A stretch of DNA of 64,000 nucleotides, taken from NCBI GenBank assembly GCA_965219515.1, contig OZ244776.1:1488001-1552000 (forward strand), written 5' to 3'. Source of the DNA: Ilyomonas sp965219515 (GTDB lineage Bacteria > Bacteroidota > Bacteroidia > Chitinophagales > Chitinophagaceae). Below the pieces are notes generated by a model. That model ran no database searches. It was not told the DNA's origin and saw only the letters and a program-made list of their open reading frames with translations. Both the position numbers and the translations under genes were made by a program. This document shows positions 7,753 to 16,236 of the stretch, piece after piece; the stretch's first letter is position 1; every line of letters starts with the position of its first letter.

Positions 7753-9636
7753 TTAATAACTGATCATTGCGATGAATATAAAAATCAACACAAGCATACC
7801 TGCAACGGTTATTACAAGCTCCTGATGAACCAGCCCGGTTTGTAGTTTTCTACTTAATTGACCGCTTTCTTTCACAGATTTCGAGATACCGTAAACGCCG
7901 GCTTCCACGCTTTCATCAATTGTTTTTGAAACGCTGCTCACCTGTAATCCGGCTTTACCCATAGCAATCATCCATTCATTTAAACTGCTGTCTGCTGTTC
8001 TTGCAAACCGGGCAATGCGCAAAAAGAAATATCCGGCTTGCTGTATTAAAGAAAGAAGCAGCAAGTCAATTTTATAAACAAAGCGGGCCAGTTGCAAAAC
8101 CGGTTCTGCAATCAGTTTTTGATAACCGCCCGCGAATGAATAATTGTCCCTGATTGTATTCCAAACTCTGCCCGCAAACCAGCTTTCCGGCAACAGCCAA
8201 CCCGATGCAAGTCCGGCAACGGCTACCAAAATACCTGCAATCGTGCTTGTATTGTCTGATGGAAGTGCATAGCCCGCAAAGCTTACCATTGGTTTCAAAA
8301 AAAATCCGCCCGCAACAATCAGCGCAAGCAAACCAAACAGCCCCGCTATCATTTGTTTTGGCGCCGGCTGTATGGCAGTTTTATTGTCTCCATGCCATAG
8401 CCGGCTAATTGCTTTGCCCATATAGACGGCTGTTAAAAAAGCGCCGGCAACCGCAAGTAAAAAAAAGAGAGCGTGGTAATGCGATAGACCGGCAGCCGCC
8501 AGAATACCGTCTTTTGACCAATAGCCAATCAGCGGTGGAATACCGGATGAACTAACGGCGGCTATGGCGAATGCAATAAAAGTTGTTTTTAATTTTTTTC
8601 CAGCACCGTAGATGTCCGAAAACGAAGTGCTTTTATACACATGCTGAAAAATGCCTGCACTCAAAAACAGGCTGCTTTTCATAAAAGCATGGGCAATCCA
8701 ATGACCAAAAGCTGCACCGGGGCTGCCTGCACCAATTGCCAGCAGCATAAATCCAAGCTGGCTTGACGTTGACGCAGCCAACAGTTGCTTTACATCGTGC
8801 GAAGCAATAGCGGTTATGCCGGCTAATAAAATGGCGATGCCGCCTATGGCACCGGTTATAAACAGCACGTTTTCATTCAGCAGCGGATACACCCTGAAAA
8901 GCAAGATAGCTCCCGCCCCCACCATGGTTGCCGAATGAAGTAAGGCCGAAGCCGGCGTAGGGCCAGCCATGGCGCCGGAAAGCCAGCTTTGAAACGGAAC
9001 CTGCGCCGATTTTCCCATGACGGCAATCAATAAAAAAATGCCGCCGGTTGCAGATAGCTGTTGTTTTGTTTCCTGTGCAATGTTGCTATTTCTGAAAGTA
9101 AAAATCATTACAAAAACACCGGCGTATAAAAACAGGTCGGTAAAACGGGTTAGCATAAATGCTTTCACGGCGCCCTGCCGCGCTTCTGCTTTCTCATGCC
9201 AGGTAGCAATGAGTAAAAAAGAAGCGGCGCCCATTATTTCCCAGGCCGTAATTAACAAAATCCAGTCGCCGGCAAATACCAGCAGGAACATAGCCGATAA
9301 AAATAAAGAGATGCCTCCCCAAAACCAGGTTTTGCCATTTTCGTGCTGCATATAAGGAACAGCATAAATAAAAATACAAAGCGCGGTTACTGACACAACC
9401 GTTGCGAGTACCAGCGATCCGGCATTTGCATAGAGATGAAAAGACTGATTTACAAATCCGGCAAAATGATAGTGAAAAGAAAAAGCCGGCTTGGTAGAAA
9501 TAAGTAAAAACACAGACGCCAGAAGTGATACAATGGATGCGCCAATGGTTATCCATCCATGCGTAACACGAAACAAATAAGTAAGCGCAGAGGCTGCCAA
9601 AGGCGCCAGAATAATTGTAAACAGCAGTGCTTCCAT
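7753..9636 (-). CDS. NuoL-like proton-pumping subunit
   Basis: A 627-residue membrane protein of normal NuoL length. Conserved pieces include AWEIMGAASFLLIATWHEK (helix 5 glutamate), MGKSAQVPFQSWLSGAMAGP followed by TPASALLHSATMVGAG (helix 7 lysine and helix 8 histidine) and HDVKQLLAASTSSQLGFMLL. The usual GD after helix 5 is replaced by RFTD. The C-terminal 150 residues after the second proline-rich stretch would form the lateral helix region and end in a membrane anchor (ELVITVAGMLVLIFIFIAMISY). The pump core appears intact. Confidence 0.92.
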   Translation of the reverse strand: MEALLFTIILAPLAASALTYLFRVTHGWITIGASIVSLLASVFLLISTKPAFSFHYHFAGFVNQSFHLYANAGSLVLATVVSVTALCIFIYAVPYMQHENGKTWFWGGISLFLSAMFLLVFAGDWILLITAWEIMGAASFLLIATWHEKAEARQGAVKAFMLTRFTDLFLYAGVFVMIFTFRNSNIAQETKQQLSATGGIFLLIAVMGKSAQVPFQSWLSGAMAGPTPASALLHSATMVGAGAILLFRVYPLLNENVLFITGAIGGIAILLAGITAIASHDVKQLLAASTSSQLGFMLLAIGAGSPGAAFGHWIAHAFMKSSLFLSAGIFQHVYKSTSFSDIYGAGKKLKTTFIAFAIAAVSSSGIPPLIGYWSKDGILAAAGLSHYHALFFLLAVAGAFLTAVYMGKAISRLWHGDNKTAIQPAPKQMIAGLFGLLALIVAGGFFLKPMVSFAGYALPSDNTSTIAGILVAVAGLASGWLLPESWFAGRVWNTIRDNYSFAGGYQKLIAEPVLQLARFVYKIDLLLLSLIQQAGYFFLRIARFARTADSSLNEWMIAMGKAGLQVSSVSKTIDESVEAGVYGISKSVKESGQLSRKLQTGLVHQELVITVAGMLVLIFIFIAMISY

Positions 9637-9753
9637 AGATGTTAGAGAATCTCTTTTTTTAGGTCTTTCTCTTGTCAGATAAATCGCCGTATGCGTAAGA
9701 AAAATAATGCGGAGGGGAAACGATTCGCAAAACGTAAGTTGTTTTACAAACTT

Positions 9754-10065
9754 TTATTCTTTTAAATCTGCCGCTTCTTCCACTTCCACCGAACCTTTAC
9801 TGCGAAAACGCTGCGTAGCAATGCCAAAACCCACGGCCGCTTCCAGCGCCATTACCGTCATTACCACCAGTACAAACATTTGTATTGAAAACGTGTGAGG
9901 ATGCAGGTAAAACCAGAACGCAACAAGGTTGAGCATGGCTGCACCCAGCATCAGTTCGATGCCCATCATGATCATCACCAGATTGGTTTGGCTGAGCACA
10001 CCATACACACCCAGCCCAAACAAAACGGCTGCAACAAGTAAAACAATCATTAATTCTGTCATCAT
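9754..10065 (-). CDS. NuoK-like membrane subunit
   Basis: A 103-residue protein with three membrane helices, the normal size for NuoK. VLFGLGVYGVLSQTNLVMIMMGIELMLGAAMLNLVAFWF carries the conserved mid-membrane glutamate of helix 2 (GIELML), and VVMTVMALEAAVGFGIA carries that of helix 3. Its start overlaps the end of NuoJ by 4 bp (ATGA type). Confidence 0.92.
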   Translation of the reverse strand: MMTELMIVLLVAAVLFGLGVYGVLSQTNLVMIMMGIELMLGAAMLNLVAFWFYLHPHTFSIQMFVLVVMTVMALEAAVGFGIATQRFRSKGSVEVEEAADLKE

Positions 10066-10571
10066 TTATCAATCGTTTTAAAAGATAATGCCGTAGCCGT
10101 TGCCGCAATCATTGCCACCAGAATAGAAACACCTGCCGTTTCAAAAATCATCATGGAACGCTGCATTAACTCAATGCCCAGATCGTGATTTTGTTGCGCC
10201 GGCGCAGGCACCGCTTCATCTGTTATGTGCCAGTTAGAAAAAAAAGCAATGAAGACAAAACAAGCGCCGGTTAACAATGCAAACCCGATGGCAGTTTTTT
10301 TCTGATGACTCATATCCATTTCGCCCATGCCGCCAGGATCCATCATAAACATCATCATAAAAATCGCCATGATGGTCATCTCTGTAGCCATCATCATCAG
10401 ATTCAGAACAGCCAGAAATTCGGCCTGCATAACAAAAAACATCAGGCTTACGGCTACCATCGAAGCCAGGAGCGACAAAGCGGAACGGATCATGGATTTT
10501 GTCATAAACACCCGCCAGCCAAACCAGATGGCGGTTAATCCGAACACCAGCAAAAAAAAGATTCTTTCCAT
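10062..10571 (-). CDS. NuoJ-like membrane subunit
   Basis: A 169-residue protein with five predicted membrane helices. The region ALSLLASMVAVSLMFFVMQAEFLAVLNLMMMATEMTIMAIFMMM matches the NuoJ third-helix area, although it is richer in methionine than usual and continues into MMDPGGMGEMDMSHQKK. The ATG at 10571 is preferred over one ten codons upstream because it sits just after the NuoH stop. The Met-rich loop may be an adaptation to copper or chance; this cannot be told from sequence. Confidence 0.85.
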   Translation of the reverse strand: MERIFFLLVFGLTAIWFGWRVFMTKSMIRSALSLLASMVAVSLMFFVMQAEFLAVLNLMMMATEMTIMAIFMMMFMMDPGGMGEMDMSHQKKTAIGFALLTGACFVFIAFFSNWHITDEAVPAPAQQNHDLGIELMQRSMMIFETAGVSILVAMIAATATALSFKTIDK

Positions 10572-10573
10572 GG

Positions 10574-11464
10574 TTATAACAATAGTAAAATTCCTACCCA
10601 AAGAATATTAAACAGCGCGGCGGGCGTTAGTATTTTCCAGCTCCAGGCCAGCATATCATCCTGCTGCACGCGCGGCATCAATTGCCCGCATAAGAAAAAA
10701 GAGATGGCTACCCCAACCGTTTTTACAAATGTCCATACCAAATCCGGCAATAACGGGCCATTCCATCCGCCCAGAAACAACACCGTTACCGACAGGGACA
10801 GCGATAAAATCAACATCAATCTACCCAACCGGAATACCAATAACCGAACGCCGGTAAATTCAGCCCAAACGCCGTCTGCCAGCTCACCGGGTGCAAGCGG
10901 CAAATCGAAAGGCGGCAAAAAGGTTAATGCCAAAGCAGCCGTATAAAACAGCGCAAACCCAACCGGCTGGTAAATGATATTCCATACATGCGATTGCGAT
11001 TGAATGATATCGCTCATGCTCATGGATTGCGCCCGCATAACGGTGGCGGTAATTGCCATTACGATGGGCATGGAATAAGCGATTAATTGCGCCAAAAAAC
11101 GCCAGCCGCCAATCATGCCAAATACGCCGTTTGACGCCCAGCCTGCCATAACCATGGCGACCATAATGTAGGCAAACGCTGCGTTAATAAACAATGCGCC
11201 GGTAGAAAACCCGGTAACGGCAAAGCCTTTTGCAAACGGCAATACACCGATAACCAGTAAAGCCGCAGCAATGAATAAAACGGGTGCGGTTTCGTAAAAA
11301 ACCTTATCGCGCTGATGCGGCTTTACATCTTCCTGAACCAGCAAACAGGCAAGCGAAGAAAAAGGAGCGGCAAAATTCCATTTTTTATAAACCACACGCC
11401 GTTCGATAACAGCTAACAGATAAACTGCCACAACGTATAAAACAACAATAAGCAACCATGTCAT
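10574..11464 (-). CDS. NuoH-like membrane subunit (complex I subunit 1 / EchB family)
   Basis: A 296-residue protein with about eight helices, somewhat shorter than NuoH (320-340). AVIERRVVYKKWNFAAPF at the start and FLPPFDLPLAPGELADGVWAEFTGVRLLVF in the middle match the ERR and PFDLPEAExELxxGxxxEY signatures of the family that connects the hydrophilic arm to the pumps and lines the quinone tunnel. Several usual acidic loop residues are changed. It follows the fusion gene by 48 bp and its stop abuts nuoJ. Confidence 0.85.
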   Translation of the reverse strand: MTWLLIVVLYVVAVYLLAVIERRVVYKKWNFAAPFSSLACLLVQEDVKPHQRDKVFYETAPVLFIAAALLVIGVLPFAKGFAVTGFSTGALFINAAFAYIMVAMVMAGWASNGVFGMIGGWRFLAQLIAYSMPIVMAITATVMRAQSMSMSDIIQSQSHVWNIIYQPVGFALFYTAALALTFLPPFDLPLAPGELADGVWAEFTGVRLLVFRLGRLMLILSLSLSVTVLFLGGWNGPLLPDLVWTFVKTVGVAISFFLCGQLMPRVQQDDMLAWSWKILTPAALFNILWVGILLLL

Positions 11465-11512
11465 TCTTTTAATTTTTATACAGAACTGAACAGGAAATAA
11501 AACAATGGGCAG

Positions 11513-13267
11513 TTAATTTTCAGCGTTCGCTTTCGCGCATCGCTCAACACTGCAAATCCGTTCCCAAGGCGACAGGTTTAAGGCAGCAATGCCAACCAAA
11601 GCATCTGCCATTTCTTTTCCTTTTGTAATTTCCGGCACAAGTGATGCCAATGCCAGGTTAGCCGTATGCAACGAAAAGCTCTTTATTTTTCCTTCCGTTA
11701 CTTCAATTTGTAAATTCAGTTTCCCGTTTGGCGATTCCAGTGTTGCTTCGCCTTTTTTACTTTCTTTATCATCAATGCTTTCGATTTCGGGCAACGCATA
11801 TTTTCTTTTCAAATTTTCCTCACCAATCAGTCCGATGCTTTGTTCTGTTTCTGCGAGCCTTACCAGCAACTGGCCCCAGGCATTGTTTTCATACATAACC
11901 ACCGGTTTAAAATTTTTTTGCTGATAAGCAGGAACAGACAACCGGATATCTTTTCCGATTCCTGCCGCCTTTGCCACAGGTCCGCTAATCTGTTGCAGAA
12001 ATTCACCCGGTATTTGGCCGATGCTGCTCAATCGCTTTTTTAGATAAAGTGTCTTTCTTACCTTTTTGGTTAATTTCAGAACTTCACCTTGTTCCGCTTT
12101 GTTTTCGTACAGGGCAAAGGTTAAACCAACAGCGGCATAATGCAAGTCATCACTTCCAATGGTTTTACTGAATATACTTAGCCAGTTCAGGTGATTTAGA
12201 ATACGGTCTTTTTCAAGAATGATTATTTCATCAGCGAACTCTTTCTTACCTGCGGCATTTGCCAACGCTTTATGCACCAGCATTTTATATGTTTGATGCT
12301 GTAACGGATTGCCGTTTGCCAGATGTTGCAAAAACTTATCGGGCTCTATGGGAAGCTGCTGCGAAAAAGGTTGTGATGAAGCACCTTTTTCAATAGCTGC
12401 GTGCATTACCGTATCGCCATCGAGCTTCATTTTTACCACCAAACCTCCCGGCAAGCCGGGATGAAAAGGACCAAAACAAACATCATTCATTTCCATTGCC
12501 AAACCGTCTTTGCTGCGGGGCATGTCTTTGGTCATTTTCACCATTGACATAAAACCTCCTTCCATGTCTTTCATGTCGCCCATGTTGTGCCCTTTCATGT
12601 CGTGCTCTTCCTGTCCGCCATCTTTCTTTTCGTCATTGTGTTCTTCGTGTTCGTGCTGATGTTTATTGTGTTCGTGATTCTTTTTTTGATTGTGATGCTG
12701 ATGCGAGGCATCATTTTTTTGCCGGGATTCAGTCTGCCTTTCTGCCTCTTTCTTTACCAGCGCCATTCCGCATTTCGGGCAATTGCCCGGCGTGTTGCTC
12801 TTTACTTCCGGGTGCATGGGGCAGGTATAAATATTTTCTTTTTCGTTTGTAGCAGCAGGCACATAAGGCATTGCTTTTTCATTCCAGAATTCAGGAAAAG
12901 AAATGCTTTGATGAAGCAGATTGATTTCATTTAACGACAATATAAAGTCCGGAGAAGGCAGTGATGATATGCTGTTCATTTCAATAAAAACCAGCAAGCG
13001 GGGCCGCGGCATTTGTGCATACGCGATGGCTGCCTGATGCGCCTGCTTTTCGGGTAAAGGAGAAGTTGCCAGCAACACGTTTGCACAACGGGGCGTGGCA
13101 GCCATGCTAACTCCTTTTTGATGCGGGTTAAATCCTTTGGCCAATAAAACATCCAACCCCGGTATCGGAAACAGGCGCAGCTCACGAGCAGCAAAGGAAG
13201 AAATTATCCGCCGCCATATCGTTTGCTTTCCTTTTCTTAGTCCGTACATTAGCGTTTCCTCATTCAT
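11513..13267 (-). CDS. NuoB-like / heavy-metal-binding / NuoD-like fusion protein
   Basis: A 584-residue soluble protein with an unusual domain order. Residues 1-100 resemble the NuoB/HycG family (KGVSMAATPRCANVLLATSP, then MPRPRLLVFIE) but lack the Cys set that binds cluster N2. Residues 146-173 are a heavy-metal-binding domain (YTCPMHPEVKSNTPGNCPKC, then GMAL) as found on CusB proteins. Residues 188-260 are a His- and then Met-rich linker. Residues 264-578 resemble NuoD / group 4 hydrogenase large subunits: FGPFHPGLPGG, EKDRILNHLNWL, ISGPVAKAAGIGKDIR, SPNGKLNLQIEVTEG and a C-terminal LSPWERICSVERC. The NiFe-binding CxxC pairs are not conserved. It lies between nuoA and nuoH. The role is inferred to be metal-linked. 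Confidence 0.8.
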   Translation of the reverse strand: MNEETLMYGLRKGKQTIWRRIISSFAARELRLFPIPGLDVLLAKGFNPHQKGVSMAATPRCANVLLATSPLPEKQAHQAAIAYAQMPRPRLLVFIEMNSISSLPSPDFILSLNEINLLHQSISFPEFWNEKAMPYVPAATNEKENIYTCPMHPEVKSNTPGNCPKCGMALVKKEAERQTESRQKNDASHQHHNQKKNHEHNKHQHEHEEHNDEKKDGGQEEHDMKGHNMGDMKDMEGGFMSMVKMTKDMPRSKDGLAMEMNDVCFGPFHPGLPGGLVVKMKLDGDTVMHAAIEKGASSQPFSQQLPIEPDKFLQHLANGNPLQHQTYKMLVHKALANAAGKKEFADEIIILEKDRILNHLNWLSIFSKTIGSDDLHYAAVGLTFALYENKAEQGEVLKLTKKVRKTLYLKKRLSSIGQIPGEFLQQISGPVAKAAGIGKDIRLSVPAYQQKNFKPVVMYENNAWGQLLVRLAETEQSIGLIGEENLKRKYALPEIESIDDKESKKGEATLESPNGKLNLQIEVTEGKIKSFSLHTANLALASLVPEITKGKEMADALVGIAALNLSPWERICSVERCAKANAEN

Positions 13268-13268
13268 T

Positions 13269-13628
13269 CTATTGTCGTTTTAATCCGCCCTGGCTCCAGG
13301 TATAAAGCAGCCCTAAAAAAAGTATTGACAGAAAAACGCCCATATCGAGCAGTGCCGTGATGCCCAGTTCTTTATATACAACTGCCCAGGGATACATGTA
13401 AGCCATTTCCATATCGAAGGCTAAAAACAATAAGGCAAAACCATAGTAATGGATGTGGTATCTTACCCACGCCGGTTTTTGCGGAAGGCTTCCCGATTCG
13501 GCAGGCGTATCTTTCGGCGGCTCTTTTATTGTTTTTCCCATGCTCTGTTTAAGAAGATACAAACAGCCGGTTAAACAGATGGTTGCAACGAGCATGGCAA
13601 ATAAAATAAGATAACTGGTATAAGACAT
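13269..13628 (-). CDS. NuoA-like membrane subunit
   Basis: A 119-residue protein with three membrane helices. The middle helix HYYGFALLFLAFDMEMAYMYPWAVVYKELG matches the FLIFDVExxFLYPWA signature of NuoA, including the membrane acidic pair. NuoA is absent from Ech-type hydrogenases, so its presence ties this set to complex I rather than to a hydrogenase. Only 1 bp separates its stop from the fusion gene. Confidence 0.88.
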   Translation of the reverse strand: MSYTSYLILFAMLVATICLTGCLYLLKQSMGKTIKEPPKDTPAESGSLPQKPAWVRYHIHYYGFALLFLAFDMEMAYMYPWAVVYKELGITALLDMGVFLSILFLGLLYTWSQGGLKRQ

Positions 13629-13637
13629 GCGTATGGT

Positions 13638-14114
13638 TTACTTCATTCTTTGCAATATCGCTTTCATTTGTGCAATTTCTTCTTCCTGCGATCTGATAAT
13701 TTCTTCTGATAATTTTTTCACTTCCGGGTCCTGAATATTTGCGTGTTTACTTACCATAATTGCCGATGAATGATGCGGTATCATGGCTTTCATGTATTGC
13801 ATATCGCCAACGGGCGTTTGTGTGCGCAAGGCTGCGAAAACAACACCGAAAAGAACGATTGCACCGCCGATTATATAAGTATTCACTTTTTTATCCGGGT
13901 ACATTCTGCCCATCATCGCCATCCTCACAACCGCCATCGGCGATATCATAAGCAACGCCATATAAATTCGTGTTTCGCTTATATAAATATGATTAAGTTC
14001 ATCAACATTTAAGAACATTACACTATACATAATGACGAATGAAATGACCATCATCAGAATAAATTTATTATAGCTCATCCTTTTCATGGGCTGCATTTGC
14101 TGTTTGTTGTCCAT
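13638..14114 (-). CDS. DUF305 membrane protein
   Basis: A 158-residue protein with about three membrane helices and a C-terminal DUF305 signature: MQYMKAMIPHHSSAIMVSKH followed by EVKKLSEEIIRSQEEEIAQMK. The HH and Met pattern of DUF305 (ferritin-like fold) is often seen next to copper-handling genes. Met-rich helices (MVVRMAMMGRMYP) are also present. It ends 9 bp before nuoA, which makes co-transcription with the complex-I-like genes very likely. Confidence 0.85.
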   Translation of the reverse strand: MDNKQQMQPMKRMSYNKFILMMVISFVIMYSVMFLNVDELNHIYISETRIYMALLMISPMAVVRMAMMGRMYPDKKVNTYIIGGAIVLFGVVFAALRTQTPVGDMQYMKAMIPHHSSAIMVSKHANIQDPEVKKLSEEIIRSQEEEIAQMKAILQRMK

Positions 14115-14170
14115 TGTTTTTATTTTTATAAATCGGGCTTCTTTAATGCAAATTTTTATACGAACTGTTT

Positions 14171-14722
14171 CTAATCATGCTCCTGTTCCAGCTTTTGTCC
14201 TTCCGCGCCGATGCCCTGCTTATACACCATCGAAGAACCGTAATGACCGGCAATGGTAACGGTAATGCCTGAGCCAAGCAGAAAGAGAAAGGCTACGGTT
14301 TCTATCCATTTTTTATAGGTGAACAAACCGGCTATTTTACACAGTGAAGCGATGCCGCTAAGCCAGAGCGTGATGGTAGCTAACTGCGCATGTTTTTGAA
14401 ACAAGGCTTTTGCCGTGGCATTGATGTTGTGCGCCGGATGCGCGTGAAGCAAGGTGGTAGCCAGCAAAGCGGTAATAAATCCCACAACGGCTGCAGCCGT
14501 TACTGCATAATTATACAAACGGTTTTGTTTGAACAAGACAACAATCTGCAACAGAGCTGCCGCTGCCAGCAGCACCAAAGGAAAATGCACAATCAACGGA
14601 TGATAATTGGGAAAATCGGATATGCCTGAATCGCTATTACCGGCTGCTGAAAAGTCTGTCTGAGCCAGAGCCGTTGCACATAAAAAAACCGATAACAAAA
14701 GCATGTAGCAGATACGCTTCAT
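14171..14722 (-). CDS. DUF2231-type membrane protein
   Basis: A 183-residue protein. The ATG at 14722 is chosen because it gives a clean signal sequence (MKRICYMLLLSVFLCATALA); an upstream ATG would add a polar extension of 17 residues. FPNYHPLIVHFPLVLLAAAALLQ is the DUF2231 signature with its HPxxVHFP histidines, followed by four membrane segments. Such proteins may bind haem or metal at the histidines; no function is proven. It sits between the truncated ATPase and DUF305 gene. Confidence 0.78.
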   Translation of the reverse strand: MKRICYMLLLSVFLCATALAQTDFSAAGNSDSGISDFPNYHPLIVHFPLVLLAAAALLQIVVLFKQNRLYNYAVTAAAVVGFITALLATTLLHAHPAHNINATAKALFQKHAQLATITLWLSGIASLCKIAGLFTYKKWIETVAFLFLLGSGITVTIAGHYGSSMVYKQGIGAEGQKLEQEHD

Positions 14723-14866
14723 AGAATGAATTTTTAGTTTATCAGATAAACAAACAGGAACGAGCTTACGCAACTTTAATCGCTGTTATAATTTTCAGAA
14801 AAGGCAACATTTATTAGTAACACACAATTCAAGCCTGTTTCCATAAGATGATGATAAGCAGAAAAA

Positions 14867-16114
14867 TCATCTGCTTACAATGATCTCTGAAATCCAAAAT
14901 TGAAGCGGTACTTTGCTGCCCTGCGCTTCCTGCACCAGTTTAATAATCTGCGCCAATATCGTATCACCGCCTACCTTATCTGCGCGAAACTGAAAGCTGC
15001 CTTTTTGATTGATGGTGCCGGCAAAGACCACATCATTTTTTGTTTTTTCAAGCGGTATGGGCTCGCCGCTAATCATGCTTTCATCTACAAATGAATTGCC
15101 TTCCATCACGGTTCCGTCAACGGCAATCTTTTCACCTGGTTTTACCAGTATGGTATCGCCAATTTTTACACTGGCAATGGGCATTTCCATCTGGTGCCCG
15201 CCTGCATGAACAACAGTTACCATTTTCGGTTGCAAGCCCATCAGTTTTTTTATGGCGGATGAGGTATTGCCTTTTGCTTTTTCTTCCAGCATTTTACCCA
15301 GCAAAATGAAAGCGATAACCGCCGAAGCCGCTTCAAAATATACATGCGCTTCCAGGCCTTTGCTGTGCCAGTAAGCGGGAAATAAAGTATTGAAGACGCT
15401 GAATAAATAAGCAACGCCGGTACTCAGCGCCACGAGCGTATCCATGTTGGCAGAACGATGTTTGGTTTGCTTATAGGCGCCTACAAAAAACTGCTTTCCG
15501 AAGATGAAAATCACCGGCGTAGCCAGCGCCCACATAATGTAACTGGCATATGGAATATTCATAAAAAAAATTCCAATGAAAACTATCGGAACCGATAAAA
15601 TAATCGAGCCGACCGTTTTCTTCTCCAGCGTTTCAAACTTTTGCTGATACAGTTCTTCCAGTTCTTTTTTGGCTTCTGTGCTTTCATCAATCATCAAATC
15701 ATAACCTACGCTTTGTAAAGCCGACCTGAGGATTGAAGGATTGGTTATGGTTGATATGTATTCGATTTGCGCGCTGGCGTTGGCATAGTTCACTGCCACA
15801 TTTACCACGCCGGGTTGATGTTCTAAAATACTTTGCGAACTGCTGGCGCAGGAAGCGCAGCTCATGTTCAATACCGGAAAACTTTTCTTTATCGTATTTA
15901 CATCATAACCCAGATCGCGGATGGCTTTCACGGCTTTTGGCAGCACTTCAACATCGTCGGTTGTATGTATAACAGCACGGTTGTTATTCAGTTCTACTTT
16001 ATGATTGGTTATGCCTTCTACCTTACTCAATCCTTTATCTACATCCAGGGCACAATACTCGCTATCAAGACCTTCCATCGGCAGGTACAGAGCGCTATCA
16101 CTATTGTTTGCCAT
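14867..16114 (-). pseudogene. copA: Copper-translocating P1B ATPase, truncated after the actuator domain
   Basis: Only the first 415 residues of a protein that should be about 740 remain. Present are a degenerate HMA domain without CxxC (residues 15-70), a second HMA domain with MSCASCASSS (about 83-92), four membrane helices, and the actuator domain with FVDESMISGEPIPLEKT. The reading frame follows family sequence up to AQGSKVPLQ and then diverges (FWISEIIVSR) and stops. The CPC metal site, the phosphorylated DKTG and the ATP-binding domain are missing, and the 145 bp to the next gene do not encode them. It therefore cannot pump. It may still make a membrane-bound HMA protein. Confidence 0.88.
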
Positions 16115-16134
16115 ATCTTGTTATTTTGATATGG

Positions 16135-16198
16135 CAAAGCTACAATGGGTAGATACGGAAGATGTTATACAATTACAGATAAGATTTACAGAATGTTT
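16135..16198 (-). promoter_or_regulatory. Promoter with 19-bp shared box, in front of truncated copA and the Nuo-like genes
   Basis: On the minus strand a -7 element TAGCTTTG (16135-16142) has no recognisable -33 partner. Upstream, 16180-16198 holds AAACATTCTGTAAATCTTA, which is identical to a box at 24103-24121 in front of the HYC_CC_PP gene. The gap between box and -7 element is about 37 bp here and about 35 bp there. This geometry suits an activator site, and the AraC-type regulator at 24.3 kb is the natural candidate. Confidence 0.65.
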
Positions 16199-16236
16199 GG
16201 AAATGGCAATTTTATTAAACAATGAAAATGAAAGAA

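Noticed and set aside
4819..13628. Ordinary respiratory complex I operon
   Set aside because: Genes for C, E, F, G and I are absent, NuoB and NuoD are fused around a metal domain, and cluster N2 cysteines are missing.
14856..14876. Terminator after truncated copA (AAGCAGA ... TCTGCTT)
   Set aside because: Only a 7-bp stem with no T-run on the minus strand; too weak to call.
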